DNA of 64,000 bases from Alterinioella nitratireducens (GCF_013155465.1 NZ_JABJVX010000011.1:1-64000); one strand, 5' to 3'; shown: positions 16,114 through 24,255, counted from the first letter of the stretch. The notes: generated by a model not told the origin, from the letters alone. Made by a program: numbers and translations.

Positions 16114-17465
16114 GTCTGGTCTCCTTCCACCAGCGGCGCGGACACGACCTTATCCGCGGGTAAGGTGTCCGTCGCCATCGCCTCCCAATGGGGCAGCATC
16201 GTCTCTTTGAATTCACCATAGGCGCGGTCGAAACTGGCCCTGGCGCGGCGCCAGGTCTCGCGGGTCATGTCGCGGTAATCCATTTCGTAGATCGAACTGA
16301 GGAACCGCCCGGATTGTTCGACCGCGCGAGTCATCTCGACCGGATGGCGCGCCAGCTTATCATCAAACACCTTACCAAAAGCTTCAAACATCGCCCGGTG
16401 CAGGTCATTGCCGGGCTCGTAGCGGGTCAGCAGGAAACGGATGTCGTGGAACACCTTGGGCAATGCGATCTTACCCGCGGATAAGGTGCCCTCGAACCCG
16501 TGCGACAGATCCTCCAGCGCCTCGCTGAGCTGGCCGATGAAGCTGGTGGTGCTGTCATACTCCCAATAGCCGGGACCGGAGGGGATGTAGAGCATGTCGG
16601 CGGCAAAGACCGCGTTCATCGACTGGTAGCCGATGGCGGGCGGGCAATCGAACAGGATCAGATCCCATTGGTCATCGGGCAGCTGGTCGAGAAAGCGGCT
16701 GACGGCGGCGAAGAAGGACCATTCCGGGTTCAGGTGGCGATACTGGGCCGAGGCAAACTCGACGAAGGCCGCGTTGGCGCAGGACGGAATCAGGTCGATG
16801 GTCGGCCAGTTGGTCGGCTGGATGAAGTCGGCCAGCCGCAGATCCTGGAGCCCCAGATCGGTGATGCTGGACGGGATCGCGCGGCGGGGCAGGGCGGTGC
16901 CGCTGGCCGCGCCGCGCGGGGCATTGTTCTGCATCTCGGTCTCGCGCACCAGGTCGCGGGCCATGATGCCCCAGACGGTGTTTTCCTCGCTGACATCGGT
17001 GAGGCCCATCGAGTGGCTGAGCGTCGCCTGCGGGTCGAAATCGACGCAGAGCACCCGGTAGCCATCCAGCGCGGCGGCATGCGCGAAATGCAGCGCCACC
17101 GTGGACTTGCCGGCACCGCCCTTGAAATTGGCGATCGCGGTGCGGAAGGCGCGGCCTGCCGGACGCCGGGGCCGCAGCGGCTTGCCGCGCGGCTTGAGCT
17201 TGCGGCGCAGGGTGTTGACCTCGTCCAAGGTGAACCAGCGCTGGCGCCCGTCAGGCTCGACCTTACCCGCGGGTAAGGTGGGATCGGCGGCCAGCTTGCC
17301 CCGGAAGGTGGACTGGTTCATGCCGAAGATCAGTTCCGAAACCTCCCAGGAGGAGAAGCGGCGCAGGGTCTTCTCGCTCTCGGGTGAGAAGGTCTGCTGC
17401 CGGATCCAGCCCTGCATCTTGAGCGAGCGGGCCTGGAGGGTTCTGAGATCGGTATGGGTAAGCAT
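16110..17465 (-). CDS. parA: ParA-family partition ATPase (plasmid)
   Basis: A 451-residue type Ia ParA: an N-terminal DNA-binding extension (about 110 residues, including SELIFGMNQSTFRGKL) and then a deviant Walker A (NFKGGAGKSTVALHFAH). Walker A' follows (CVDFDPQATLSHSM), then Walker B (LILFDCPPAIGYQSM). The ATG at 17465 gives MLTHTDLRTL; the longer upstream frame is low-complexity and crosses the origin-like region. Its coding sequence contains three parS-like palindromes, each encoding a short L-x-A-x-K motif. N-terminally extended ParA proteins commonly repress their own operon. Confidence 0.9.
   Translation of the reverse strand: MLTHTDLRTLQARSLKMQGWIRQQTFSPESEKTLRRFSSWEVSELIFGMNQSTFRGKLAADPTLPAGKVEPDGRQRWFTLDEVNTLRRKLKPRGKPLRPRRPAGRAFRTAIANFKGGAGKSTVALHFAHAAALDGYRVLCVDFDPQATLSHSMGLTDVSEENTVWGIMARDLVRETEMQNNAPRGAASGTALPRRAIPSSITDLGLQDLRLADFIQPTNWPTIDLIPSCANAAFVEFASAQYRHLNPEWSFFAAVSRFLDQLPDDQWDLILFDCPPAIGYQSMNAVFAADMLYIPSGPGYWEYDSTTSFIGQLSEALEDLSHGFEGTLSAGKIALPKVFHDIRFLLTRYEPGNDLHRAMFEAFGKVFDDKLARHPVEMTRAVEQSGRFLSSIYEMDYRDMTRETWRRARASFDRAYGEFKETMLPHWEAMATDTLPADKVVSAPLVEGDQT
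16147..16166. repeat. parS-like palindrome, copy 2 (inside parA 3' end)
   Basis: ACCTTATCCGCGGGTAAGGT is a 20-bp palindrome with one mismatched pair (T/G), identical in its core to copy 1. It lies in the last codons of parA and encodes part of the C-terminal LPADKV. Confidence 0.7.
16469..16488. repeat. parS-like palindrome, copy 3 (inside parA)
   Basis: The core TTACCCGCGGATAA (16471-16484), flanked by TC and GGT, repeats the parS-like element in inverted orientation relative to copies 1 and 2. It encodes LSAGK in ParA. Confidence 0.65.
17260..17279. repeat. parS-like palindrome, copy 4 (inside parA 5' region, perfect)
   Basis: ACCTTACCCGCGGGTAAGGT is a perfect 20-bp palindrome, the most symmetrical of the four copies. 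It encodes LPAGKV in the N-terminal extension of ParA. Confidence 0.72.
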
Positions 17466-17647
17466 GGCACCTCGGACGTAGATAATGCGGTTTTCACGAT
17501 TTACGCTGAAGTTGCGCAATTTGTCGAGACCGTTATTCTTACACGCAAGGCGGCAAACATGCGGTCCAGGCCCAGGCGGGGCAGGGCGCGCGCGGCGAAT
17601 CGGCCCGCCCCCACGCGCCATCGCCGGTCGGAGATCCGCCGACGTAT

Positions 17648-17731
17648 TTAGGGGGACGCGAGGAGGCGCCAACAAGATGTTGGGGGGACACACAGGCCAT
17701 TTCGGGGGGCACGCAAGACGTCCCCCAATAC
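17648..17731. repeat. Iteron-like G-rich repeats in the origin region
   Basis: Three direct copies of a degenerate unit read TTAGGGGGACGCGAGG (17648-17663), TTGGGGGGACACACAGG (17680-17696) and TTCGGGGGGCACGCAAG (17701-17717). An inverted ACGTCCCCCAATA follows (17719-17731). Spacings of the G-runs are about 32 and 22 bases, close to whole helical turns. They may bind the replicase or form the regulatory part of the origin. Confidence 0.5.
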
Positions 17732-17792
17732 CAATACATACCTCTTTTCAATCTGATATTGATTTCCGGATTGCGGCATCGGATTCGAATCC

Positions 17793-17821
17793 TTGACAAA
17801 TTTCGCGTTTCCAACGCTAAT
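17793..17821 (+). promoter_or_regulatory. Sigma70-type promoter for the replicase gene
   Basis: TTGACA (17793-17798), a 17-bp spacer, then GCTAAT (17816-17821). The -35 is perfect and the -10 weak. It points toward the replicase start at 17925, leaving a leader of roughly 95 bases. Confidence 0.55.
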
Positions 17822-17924
17822 CAGGCCATGATCGGGAAAAGCGTCTAAGATCGCCTTTGCGGAAGACAAAGGATGGCGCCAACCCGGAGGCAAACCAGGC
17901 ACGGCACCGGAGCAGGAGCTTGAC

Positions 17925-18644
17925 GTGGCACAGAACAACGCAGCCGGGGTCGCCCCGGCAAAAAGGATCACCGGGCCGGGTGCCGCGGCAGTCAAATACG
18001 ATATTCTCACGGCGCTTCTTGTGACCGCGGCGCGCGGCGATGCCGTCGAGGCCCGCCTGGCCCTGCGGCTGTCGCTGATCATCACCGCGCGGTTCAACTG
18101 GCGCAGCGGCTGCTTCGCCGTGGGCCTGAAGGAAATGGCGCGGATGTGGGGCGTGACCGAGCGCACAGCGAAACGCGAGATGGCGCATCTGCGCGGCCTC
18201 GGCTGGGTCGCGGTATCGGTTCCGGCGGCGCGGGGCAGGGTGGCGCAGTACCGCATCGACCTGGACCGGGTGCTTGGCGCGACGATGCCGCATTGGGACG
18301 CGGTCGGCCCCGATTTCGTGGCCCGGATGAGCCATGCGCCCGAGCCGAAGCCGGAAAGCAACGTGGTGCCGCTGAGGCGCGACCTGGCGCTTCCCGAGGC
18401 GGATGGCACCGGATGGGATGGGGCGGCGCGGCGATTGCAGGCGCAGGATCAGGCCCTTTACAGCGCCTGGTTTGCGCCGTTGCAGGTGCTGGAGGTGGAG
18501 AACGGGATCCTGACGCTGCTGGCGCCTTCGCGGTTCATCGCCAGCTATGTGCGCACCCATTACCTGACCCGCCTGCTGGCCGCGATCACGGCGGAGAACA
18601 GGGAAGTTCGGGAGGTTCAGATCGTCTGTGAGGGGGCCGGTTAG
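17925..18644 (+). CDS. DnaA-like plasmid replication initiator
   Basis: A 239-residue protein. The N-terminal half carries a winged HTH (FAVGLKEMARMWGVTERTAKRE...LGWVAVSV). The C-terminal half resembles DnaA domain I (LYSAWFAPLQVLEVENG, LLAPSRFIASYVRTHYLTRL). There is no AAA+ ATPase, so this is not chromosomal DnaA. It matches the DnaA-like replicase class described for Rhodobacterales plasmids, which lies next to parAB as here. The GTG start at 17925 has AGGAG about seven bases upstream. It would initiate replication at the adjacent iteron-bearing region. Confidence 0.8.
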   Translation: MAQNNAAGVAPAKRITGPGAAAVKYDILTALLVTAARGDAVEARLALRLSLIITARFNWRSGCFAVGLKEMARMWGVTERTAKREMAHLRGLGWVAVSVPAARGRVAQYRIDLDRVLGATMPHWDAVGPDFVARMSHAPEPKPESNVVPLRRDLALPEADGTGWDGAARRLQAQDQALYSAWFAPLQVLEVENGILTLLAPSRFIASYVRTHYLTRLLAAITAENREVREVQIVCEGAG

Positions 18645-18678
18645 GACAGGGGGGGCGAACCTTGTTTTCCGAGCGGCA

Positions 18679-18706
18679 TGGATATACATTGTCATATAGA
18701 TATCCA
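18679..18706. promoter_or_regulatory. Operator dyad of the toxin-antitoxin operon
   Basis: TGGATAT (18679-18685) and ATATCCA (18700-18706) form a perfect 7-bp dyad with a 14-bp spacer just upstream of the antitoxin SD (AGGAGG, 18713-18718). AbrB-type antitoxins usually bind such sites with the toxin to repress the operon. Confidence 0.6.
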
Positions 18707-18723
18707 CGCCGCAGGAGGCAGCG

Positions 18724-18951
18724 ATGCAAGTTGCAAAATGGGGAAATTCCCTTGCGGTCCGATTGCCCGCAGAACTGGTGCGTGAGCTTGGCCTGAAGGA
18801 AGGCGACCAGATCGACCTGGTGAAGGACAACGACGCGGTGAGGGTTCAGCGTCGGGCACGTGCCGACGAGGTGCTTGAGACGCTGCGCGCGTTCCGGGGC
18901 CGGTTGCCCGCGTCCAAGAGATTGAGCCGTGACGCCGCGCATGAGCGCTGA
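18724..18951 (+). CDS. AbrB/MazE-type antitoxin
   Basis: A 75-residue swapped-hairpin (SpoVT-AbrB) DNA-binding protein with the signature KWGNSLAVRLPAELVRELGL and GDQIDLVKD in the first 40 residues. A C-terminal tail should wrap the toxin. A strong AGGAGG SD and upstream dyad support the start. It overlaps the PIN-domain gene, giving a type II toxin-antitoxin pair beside the replicase, where it would stabilise the plasmid. Confidence 0.88.
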   Translation: MQVAKWGNSLAVRLPAELVRELGLKEGDQIDLVKDNDAVRVQRRARADEVLETLRAFRGRLPASKRLSRDAAHER

Positions 18952-19336
18952 ATTTGCCGATACGAATGTCATCCTCTACCTGCTGGATGACGGCCCCAAG
19001 GCCGATCGGGCCGAGGCGATCGTGGGGCAGGGGCCGCGCATCAGCGTGCAGGTTCTCAACGAAACGCTGGTCAATTGCCGCCGTAAGGCCGGTCTGACCT
19101 GGGAGGAGACCGGGTCGTTCCTGGCCGGCATCCAGGCCCTTTGCCCGGTGGAAGACCTGACCCTGCACACGCATGAGGTGGGGCGCGCCCTGGCGGAACG
19201 CTACCGGGTCTCGGTCTATGACGCGATGATCGTCGCAGCAGCCCTTGTTGCAGGCTGCACCACGCTGTGGACGGAAGACATGCAGGATGGGCTGCTGATT
19301 GAAGACCGGCTTCGGCTGGTCAACCCGTTTGCCTGA
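18941..19336 (+). CDS. VapC-like PIN-domain ribonuclease toxin
   Basis: A 131-residue PIN domain. The acidic residues are in place: FADTNVILYLL near the start, the NETL segment, YDAMIVAAAL and WTEDMQDG. VapC toxins cleave tRNA or rRNA when freed from their antitoxin. The ATG at 18941 lies within the antitoxin gene; a GTG at 18929 is an alternative start. Activity and target are inferred. Confidence 0.88.
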   Translation: MSAEFADTNVILYLLDDGPKADRAEAIVGQGPRISVQVLNETLVNCRRKAGLTWEETGSFLAGIQALCPVEDLTLHTHEVGRALAERYRVSVYDAMIVAAALVAGCTTLWTEDMQDGLLIEDRLRLVNPFA

Positions 19337-19351
19337 GACGGGCGCGGGGCG

Positions 19352-20560
19352 TCACCGCAGAGGACGCGGGGACCGGCGCAGCAGCAAGCGGCCAAACCCC
19401 GCCGCGAAACCGCCGAAGGCGGCGATCCAGAGCAGCCCCGAGACCGCGAAGAGAAGCGATGCGACCTCGGGCCATAGCGAGGCCGCGATGCGGGTCGAGA
19501 CCGACAGCACAAGGGCGATGTGGATTGCGAGTGCCAAGCGCCCTGCGTGAAGCGGCTGGCCGGTATGGGTCAAGATCGTGCGCATCATGACGGCAAGCGT
19601 CATCACACCGATCGCCCCGGCCATCCACAGATGCTGCGCCGCCGCCGCCCCGAGCCAGCCGGGCGCGAAGATGCTGGTTGCCAGAGCCAGCGCGCCAAGC
19701 GGCACGAAGGCATAGCCCGCGTGAAGGACGGCCACCAGGGGGTCGGCGAGGGTGCGGTGCCCCGCCCAACGGGCCAGTCGGACAAGGTGCAGGAGCCCCG
19801 CCAGCAGCAGAGCGCCACCGGTCGCCGGGTGCAGCGGCGAGATGAGCCAGAGGATGAGGGCCGCCAGCAGAACCAGCAGCGCGAGCTTGTCGAAACGCTG
19901 CATCGGAGGCGCCGGCAGGGGGGTCGCGCCGCGCCTGACCAGCCAGTTGCGCGTGAAGGACGGCACCAGACGGCCTCCGATCACGGCAATCAGCATGACC
20001 GCTGTTCCAAGGCCAAGCCGCAGGCCAGCCCCGTTTGCGGCGTTCGCGCCTTGCGCGGCCTCCCAATGAAAGAGGAGGTTTCCCGTCGTGAACATGGCCA
20101 GCAAGCCCAGGACGACAAGGTTTCGCCACGTCTTCCCCGCCACGATTTCGCGCGCGATGGTGGCGGCGAACACGACCGGAAAGGCCAGGTCTATCGCGGC
20201 GACGAGGAGCGGCGGCATCAAGGCGGACACCGCGATCACGATCCGCCCGAGCAGCCAGAGCAGGGCCAATGCGCCGAGGCGCCAGCCGACGATGGGCAGG
20301 CGGCCTGTCCAGTTCGGCACCGCGGTCAGCACGAACCCCGCGATCACCGCGCCGAGATAGCCGTAAAGAAACCCATGCGCGTGCCAGCTGACCGGGTCGA
20401 ACGCGGTTGGCAGCGCGAGATGGCCGGTCAGCATCGGGATCCAGAGCGTCATTGCGACCGTGGCCCAAACGCCCGCGCCGAAGAAGAACGGGCGCGGGCC
20501 ATAGGTCAGGATCGCGGGGCCGGTCCAGGCCCGCATCTGTTGGGCGGTTGTCGCGGGCAC
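19352..20560 (-). CDS. nnrS: NnrS-family membrane protein (nitric-oxide response)
   Basis: A 402-residue integral membrane protein with about 12 hydrophobic segments. It carries the NnrS hallmarks WHAHGFLYGYLGAVIAGFVLTAVPNW, GGRLVPSFTRNWL and a C-terminal MMRTILTHTGQPL (quoted here only in part). NnrS is a haem/copper-containing protein that protects cells from NO-driven iron-sulfur stress and is tied to denitrification. It lies 24 bases downstream of ubiV, as the last gene of the ubiTUV operon. Function beyond NO relief is not settled in the family. Confidence 0.9.
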   Translation of the reverse strand: MPATTAQQMRAWTGPAILTYGPRPFFFGAGVWATVAMTLWIPMLTGHLALPTAFDPVSWHAHGFLYGYLGAVIAGFVLTAVPNWTGRLPIVGWRLGALALLWLLGRIVIAVSALMPPLLVAAIDLAFPVVFAATIAREIVAGKTWRNLVVLGLLAMFTTGNLLFHWEAAQGANAANGAGLRLGLGTAVMLIAVIGGRLVPSFTRNWLVRRGATPLPAPPMQRFDKLALLVLLAALILWLISPLHPATGGALLLAGLLHLVRLARWAGHRTLADPLVAVLHAGYAFVPLGALALATSIFAPGWLGAAAAQHLWMAGAIGVMTLAVMMRTILTHTGQPLHAGRLALAIHIALVLSVSTRIAASLWPEVASLLFAVSGLLWIAAFGGFAAGFGRLLLRRSPRPLR

Positions 20561-20584
20561 GGGGGGGCTATCCCTGCAATGTGG

Positions 20585-21511
20585 TCAGGCGGGCGCGGCC
20601 AATGCGATCCGGCGATACCCGGCAGCGCCATGATAAAACCCGTTGCTGAGGTCCGTGCCCTCGCAGAGCGCGGCGAGGCGCGCATCGGCCTCGGGCACGG
20701 CAAGCGTGCCGTCCAGCACGGCGCGAAAGAGCCCGGCGACCCCGACCATGTCCACCGCCTGCGGCATCAGCCGCAGATGGGTGACGCCGGCGGCGACGAT
20801 CTGCGCCGTTTCGGGCAACAGGTCGACATAGCTTTCCGATTGGGTCTGGATGCCGTTCACGCGCAGGACCGGGCGGTTGTCGCGGGTGCGCAGGGGCATC
20901 CCGTCGGGATCCTCCTCGCAGACGAACTGGCAGTTATCCTTGGTCCGGCCATGGGCGCGGGCATGGTAGCAGCGCGCGGACACTGCCAGCGGCGCCCGGC
21001 CGAAGACCTGCATTTCGACGCCGAGCCCTAGCGCGCGGGCCGCGCCTGTGGCCACCGCGATGGCCTCGGCGGGCAATTCGGCGGGCAGGCAGACATGGGT
21101 TGCGCCCTGGCCCGCCATCCAGGCGATGGTCGCCTCGTTATAGGCGTTCATGAAGGGGCCGATGCGATGCGACCGGTGGCCGCGTTCATAGAGTCCGGCG
21201 GCATTGTTGATCTCGATCTCGGGCGCGTCCATCGCGGCGATGTCTGCCGTCGCCTTGCGTTCGCGTTTCAGCATCACCTCGGCCAGGGTCGAGAGGATCA
21301 CGGTCTTGCCCGCTGCCTCCAGCCGCTCGATCGTGGCGGGCAGGTCGGCCTCGTGGAAGGGCGCGCGCTTGGAGCAGATCACCTCGCCCAGATAGACCTC
21401 ATCCACCGGGGCCTCATCGGCAATGCGGGCGTAGAAGTCGCGCCGTGCCTCGGCGGACCAGTGATAGGCAATCGGGCCAAGGGTCAGTTTCGTCATCGCG
21501 GTCACCGCCAT
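20585..21511 (-). CDS. ubiV: UbiV, O2-independent ubiquinone hydroxylation protein (U32 family)
   Basis: A 308-residue U32-peptidase-fold iron-sulfur protein that works with UbiU to hydroxylate the ubiquinone ring without oxygen. Family features are LTLGPIAYHWSAE at the start, VYLGEVICSKRAPF with the first cysteine, and a C-terminal cluster of cysteines in RCYHARAHGRTKDNCQFVC. An internal ATG (MTKLTLG, 21496) is an alternative start. It overlaps ubiU by 10 bases. Together with ubiU and ubiT it forms a complete anaerobic quinone module. Confidence 0.92.
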   Translation of the reverse strand: MAVTAMTKLTLGPIAYHWSAEARRDFYARIADEAPVDEVYLGEVICSKRAPFHEADLPATIERLEAAGKTVILSTLAEVMLKRERKATADIAAMDAPEIEINNAAGLYERGHRSHRIGPFMNAYNEATIAWMAGQGATHVCLPAELPAEAIAVATGAARALGLGVEMQVFGRAPLAVSARCYHARAHGRTKDNCQFVCEEDPDGMPLRTRDNRPVLRVNGIQTQSESYVDLLPETAQIVAAGVTHLRLMPQAVDMVGVAGLFRAVLDGTLAVPEADARLAALCEGTDLSNGFYHGAAGYRRIALAAPA

Positions 21512-22515
21512 TTCTTTGTCTCGAATGCGCCCTGGGTCTGTTTCTGCCCTTCCGTCAGGGCGACGAGGTCGGCCATGTTCGCCTCTCGTCCGGCGCGGAT
21601 GTCGTCGACCGCCTTGCGGAAGGCCCGCACGACGCCGCGCACATAGCTTTTCGAGCGCTGCCGCCCCTCGATCTTGAAGGCATGCACGCCCGCGTCGATC
21701 AGCTCGGGCAGGAGGCGGGAGAGGTTGAGGCTGACGGGTTCCTCGAAGGCATAATACCCCTCGGGCCGGTGCGGGGCGGTGTAGCGGCCCTTGCAGATCG
21801 TCGGATAGCCCGCCTTTTCGTCAGGCCCGAAACAGTCGATGGTGAACCCGGCAAGCTGCGAGGACATCGAGCCATCCGCATGGCGGGCATAGTCCACGTC
21901 CGAGGCGGGCGAGCAGACCCCGTCCATATTGGTCGATTGCCCGGTGAGGTAGTTGGTCAGGCTGCACCGCCCCTCGACCATCAGCCCGTGATTGCCGAAG
22001 ATGAAGGTCTCGATCTCGCAGGGGATTTCGGCGCGGATCTGGCGGATCTCGGGGATCGTCAGGATGCGCGGCAGGACGACGCGCCTGACGCCGAAATTCT
22101 CGCAATAATAGCGGATCGCCTCGGGGCTGGAGGCGGCGGCCTGCACCGAGAGATGCAGCCGCACAGCGGGATGCGTGCGCGCGATGTAATCGGCCACGCC
22201 CATATCGGCGACGATGAAGGCATCGACCCCAAGCCGCGCGCCGGTATCGGCGGCCTGGCGCCACAGATCGACCTTGCCCGCGGGCGGATAGGTGTTGAGC
22301 GCCAGCAGAACCTTGGCGCCCTTGGCATGGGCATAGGCGACCGAGGCGGCCAGTTCATCGGGGGTGAAGTTCAGCCCCGGAAAATTGCGCGCGTTGGTGG
22401 CATCCTGAAAGCCGCAATAGACCGCATCGGCCCCGGCATCGACGGCGGTGCGCAACGCGGCGGGGGTGCCCGCCGGGCAGATCAATTCGGCAAGACTCAT
22501 CTGGTTTCCTGTCAT
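21502..22515 (-). CDS. ubiU: UbiU, O2-independent ubiquinone hydroxylation protein (U32 family)
   Basis: A 337-residue U32 protein that partners UbiV. It shows AELICPAGTPAALRTAVDAG, YCGFQDATNARNFPGLNF, and the [4Fe-4S] cysteines in VEGRCSLTNYLTG, GVCSPASDV, TIDCFGPDE and PTICKGRY. Its start overlaps the ubiT stop (ATGA) and its end overlaps ubiV, showing a translationally coupled unit. Anaerobic ubiquinone synthesis fits growth by denitrification. Confidence 0.93.
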   Translation of the reverse strand: MTGNQMSLAELICPAGTPAALRTAVDAGADAVYCGFQDATNARNFPGLNFTPDELAASVAYAHAKGAKVLLALNTYPPAGKVDLWRQAADTGARLGVDAFIVADMGVADYIARTHPAVRLHLSVQAAASSPEAIRYYCENFGVRRVVLPRILTIPEIRQIRAEIPCEIETFIFGNHGLMVEGRCSLTNYLTGQSTNMDGVCSPASDVDYARHADGSMSSQLAGFTIDCFGPDEKAGYPTICKGRYTAPHRPEGYYAFEEPVSLNLSRLLPELIDAGVHAFKIEGRQRSKSYVRGVVRAFRKAVDDIRAGREANMADLVALTEGQKQTQGAFETKKWR

Positions 22516-23057
22516 TCACTGTCGTTGAGATAGGCCCGCCGCAACCGCGCCAGGATCGCCCGTCCGGGGCGTCCGAACATGGCGGCGGTCTCCTCGGCGA
22601 TGGAGCCGTCGACGTCGTCCAGCGCATTGCGCAGGCGCACCACTGCCTCGGTGTCGCCGGAGACCTCGAGATCGCGCGAGAAGAAGGCGGCATCGCCGTC
22701 CTCCTCGGAATCGACAAGCTCCAGCAGCAGCATGAAGCGGCCCCGGATCACCGCCCCGGCCCGAGGGGCGGCATCGCGCGGCACGGCGCGGAAGATCAGC
22801 GCCTCGGGGTCGGGGCGCAGGTGCAATGCAAAGGGCAGCTCCACCGGGTCGATTAGGAAGTCCGTGGTCTGATGCGGCCCGAGCCGCGCGAAAAGCGAGG
22901 GGTGACGCGCCGCGATCCGGCGCACGGTGCGTGACAGGATCGGCTGCACCGCGAGGCAGGCCAGGCGGGACAGCGCGCCCGGTCCGGGTCTTGGTGCGCG
23001 GGGGGCGCGCGGAGGGACGCGCGGAGGGGCAGGGGGGGTGCTGGTGTCTGTGGTCAT
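22512..23057 (-). CDS. ubiT: UbiT, SCP2-domain lipid carrier for anaerobic ubiquinone synthesis
   Basis: A 181-residue protein: a proline/arginine-rich N-terminus, then an SCP2 sterol-carrier-like domain (LPFALHLRPDPEALIFRAV, GDAAFFSRDLEVSGDTEAVV). UbiT binds quinone intermediates for UbiU/UbiV, replacing UbiJ in the oxygen-independent pathway. Gene order ubiT-ubiU-ubiV is conserved. It starts in the stop codon of the DUF2478 gene. Confidence 0.9.
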   Translation of the reverse strand: MTTDTSTPPAPPRVPPRAPRAPRPGPGALSRLACLAVQPILSRTVRRIAARHPSLFARLGPHQTTDFLIDPVELPFALHLRPDPEALIFRAVPRDAAPRAGAVIRGRFMLLLELVDSEEDGDAAFFSRDLEVSGDTEAVVRLRNALDDVDGSIAEETAAMFGRPGRAILARLRRAYLNDSE

Positions 23058-23722
23058 GATCGGGGCTCCCGTCTGGCTTGCGCGCCGGACCCGGACCCCG
23101 TCCGATCCGGCAAGATGGCGTCGGGTTGTGATGGGGCAGGGCCTGCGTCACCGCCCCGGACAGCCGCCCGGCACCAGGCCAGGATCGCTTCCTCGTCTGG
23201 GGGCAGGGCGGTGGCCATGCCATCCGCGAAGCGGTCGAATGCGGCGCGATGGGTCTCGGACAACCCCACAAGGACGGGGACGCCACGCCCGAGCGCCTCG
23301 GCCATGAGCGCGCGGAAGCCGCGGCCCTCGGCCTCGCTCAGCCCGAACTTGTTGAGCATGAGCAGATCCGCGCCCTTACCGGTCAGGCGGTTCGTGACAA
23401 TCGCGACCGCCGCTTCCAGCGCCCCGGCATCCATCCGGCACGCCGTCGATCCGGCCCCGAGATCCTGGGTGATCCGCGCCTCGGGCCCGTCCGGCAGCAG
23501 CGTCAGGTCGCTGTCGCAATGCCCGCTTGCGCCCGCGCCCCTGGCCGCGCGCAAGGCGCCGAGCAACCGGATCCCGTCGTGTTTCATCTGATCGGCAACC
23601 CTGGCCAGCACCCGGTCGGTTGCGCCGCGTCCGGGGGCCGAGACAGTCGCCAGCAACGTCACAGCCGCTTGCGCCTGTCCGGCGTGCGGACTGCACCCAC
23701 CGCTCTCGCTCGCGTTCGTCAT
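23054..23722 (-). CDS. DUF2478 protein (possible nucleotide-binding regulator near NO genes)
   Basis: A 222-residue protein of the DUF2478 type, with DLTLLPDGPEARITQDLGAG and LLMLNKFGLSEAEGRGFRAL, the latter resembling a P-loop-associated NKFG element. The family is found beside molybdenum and denitrification genes; its biochemical role is unknown. The ATG at 23722 was chosen; an in-frame ATG at 23794 would add 24 residues with no family character. First gene of the DUF2478-ubiTUV-nnrS operon, divergent from an nsrR-like regulator. Confidence 0.75.
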   Translation of the reverse strand: MTNASESGGCSPHAGQAQAAVTLLATVSAPGRGATDRVLARVADQMKHDGIRLLGALRAARGAGASGHCDSDLTLLPDGPEARITQDLGAGSTACRMDAGALEAAVAIVTNRLTGKGADLLMLNKFGLSEAEGRGFRALMAEALGRGVPVLVGLSETHRAAFDRFADGMATALPPDEEAILAWCRAAVRGGDAGPAPSQPDAILPDRTGSGSGAQARREPRS

Positions 23723-23841
23723 GGTCGGGTCTTCCAAGGCGTGCCGCCCCGCATCTTGCGGCACCGGCGGCGAATTGGTATCTGAATTGCGCATATCATC
23801 CGGCGATTGCGGAACTCAATTATCTTATCGGGAACGCGACC

Positions 23842-24255
23842 TTGCGCCTCACCTCCTTTACCGATTTCGGGCTGCGCGTTCTGATGTGCATGGCAGGCCA
23901 GCCGACCCGCGCCTTTACCACCGCCGAGCTTGCGCGCGAGCTCCGGGTTTCGCGGCATCATCTGGCCAAGGTCATTTCGAGGCTTGCCGCGGCGAACCTG
24001 CTGGTGACGCGGCGCGGTGGCGGTGGCGGGGCGATGCTGGCGCGCGCGCCCGAAGCGATCAGGCTTGGCGATGTGGTGGCGCTGCTGGAGGCCGACCAGG
24101 CGCTGGTCGATTGCTTCGCGGCCGGCGGCGGCACCTGCACGCTGACCCCGCATTGCCGCTTGCGGGGGCGGTTGGCCGAGGCCGAGGCCGCGTTCATCGC
24201 CGATCTCAACCGCGGCACCCTGGCGGATTGCGTCATTCGTCTGGACGGTGTCTGA
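23842..24255 (+). CDS. nsrR: Rrf2-family NO-sensing regulator (NsrR-like)
   Basis: A 137-residue Rrf2 protein starting with TTG (MRLTSFTDFGLRVLMCMA, the canonical NsrR opening). The winged HTH contains TTAELARELRVSRHHLAKVI. Three clustered cysteines (CFAAGGGTCTLTPHC) match the NsrR iron-sulfur cluster site that NO destroys. It lies between two nnrS genes: divergent from the ubiTUV-nnrS operon and 26 bases upstream of nnrS2. It is the probable NO-dependent repressor of both. Confidence 0.85.
   Translation: MRLTSFTDFGLRVLMCMAGQPTRAFTTAELARELRVSRHHLAKVISRLAAANLLVTRRGGGGGAMLARAPEAIRLGDVVALLEADQALVDCFAAGGGTCTLTPHCRLRGRLAEAEAAFIADLNRGTLADCVIRLDGV

Larger units (their letters stand above)
17466..17924. 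other. Probable replication origin/control region between parA and the replicase
   Basis: 459 bases with no convincing gene lie between the divergent parA and the DnaA-like replicase gene. They hold G-rich iteron-like repeats (17648-17731), an A/T-rich stretch (about 17725-17765) containing the dyad TCAAT/ATTGA (17739-17753), and a sigma70-like promoter facing the replicase. This is the arrangement expected for a plasmid origin. No perfect DnaA box (TTATCCACA) was seen. Confidence 0.55.

Noticed and set aside
17466-17693. N-terminal extension of ParA through the origin region
   Set aside because: The added 76 residues are Pro/Arg-rich and overlap iteron-like repeats; the ATG at 17465 gives a normal ParA N-terminus.
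23723-23841. FNR-type box between DUF2478 and nsrR
   Set aside because: No TTGAT-N4-ATCAA match was found; an Rrf2 operator is possible there but no clean dyad stands out.
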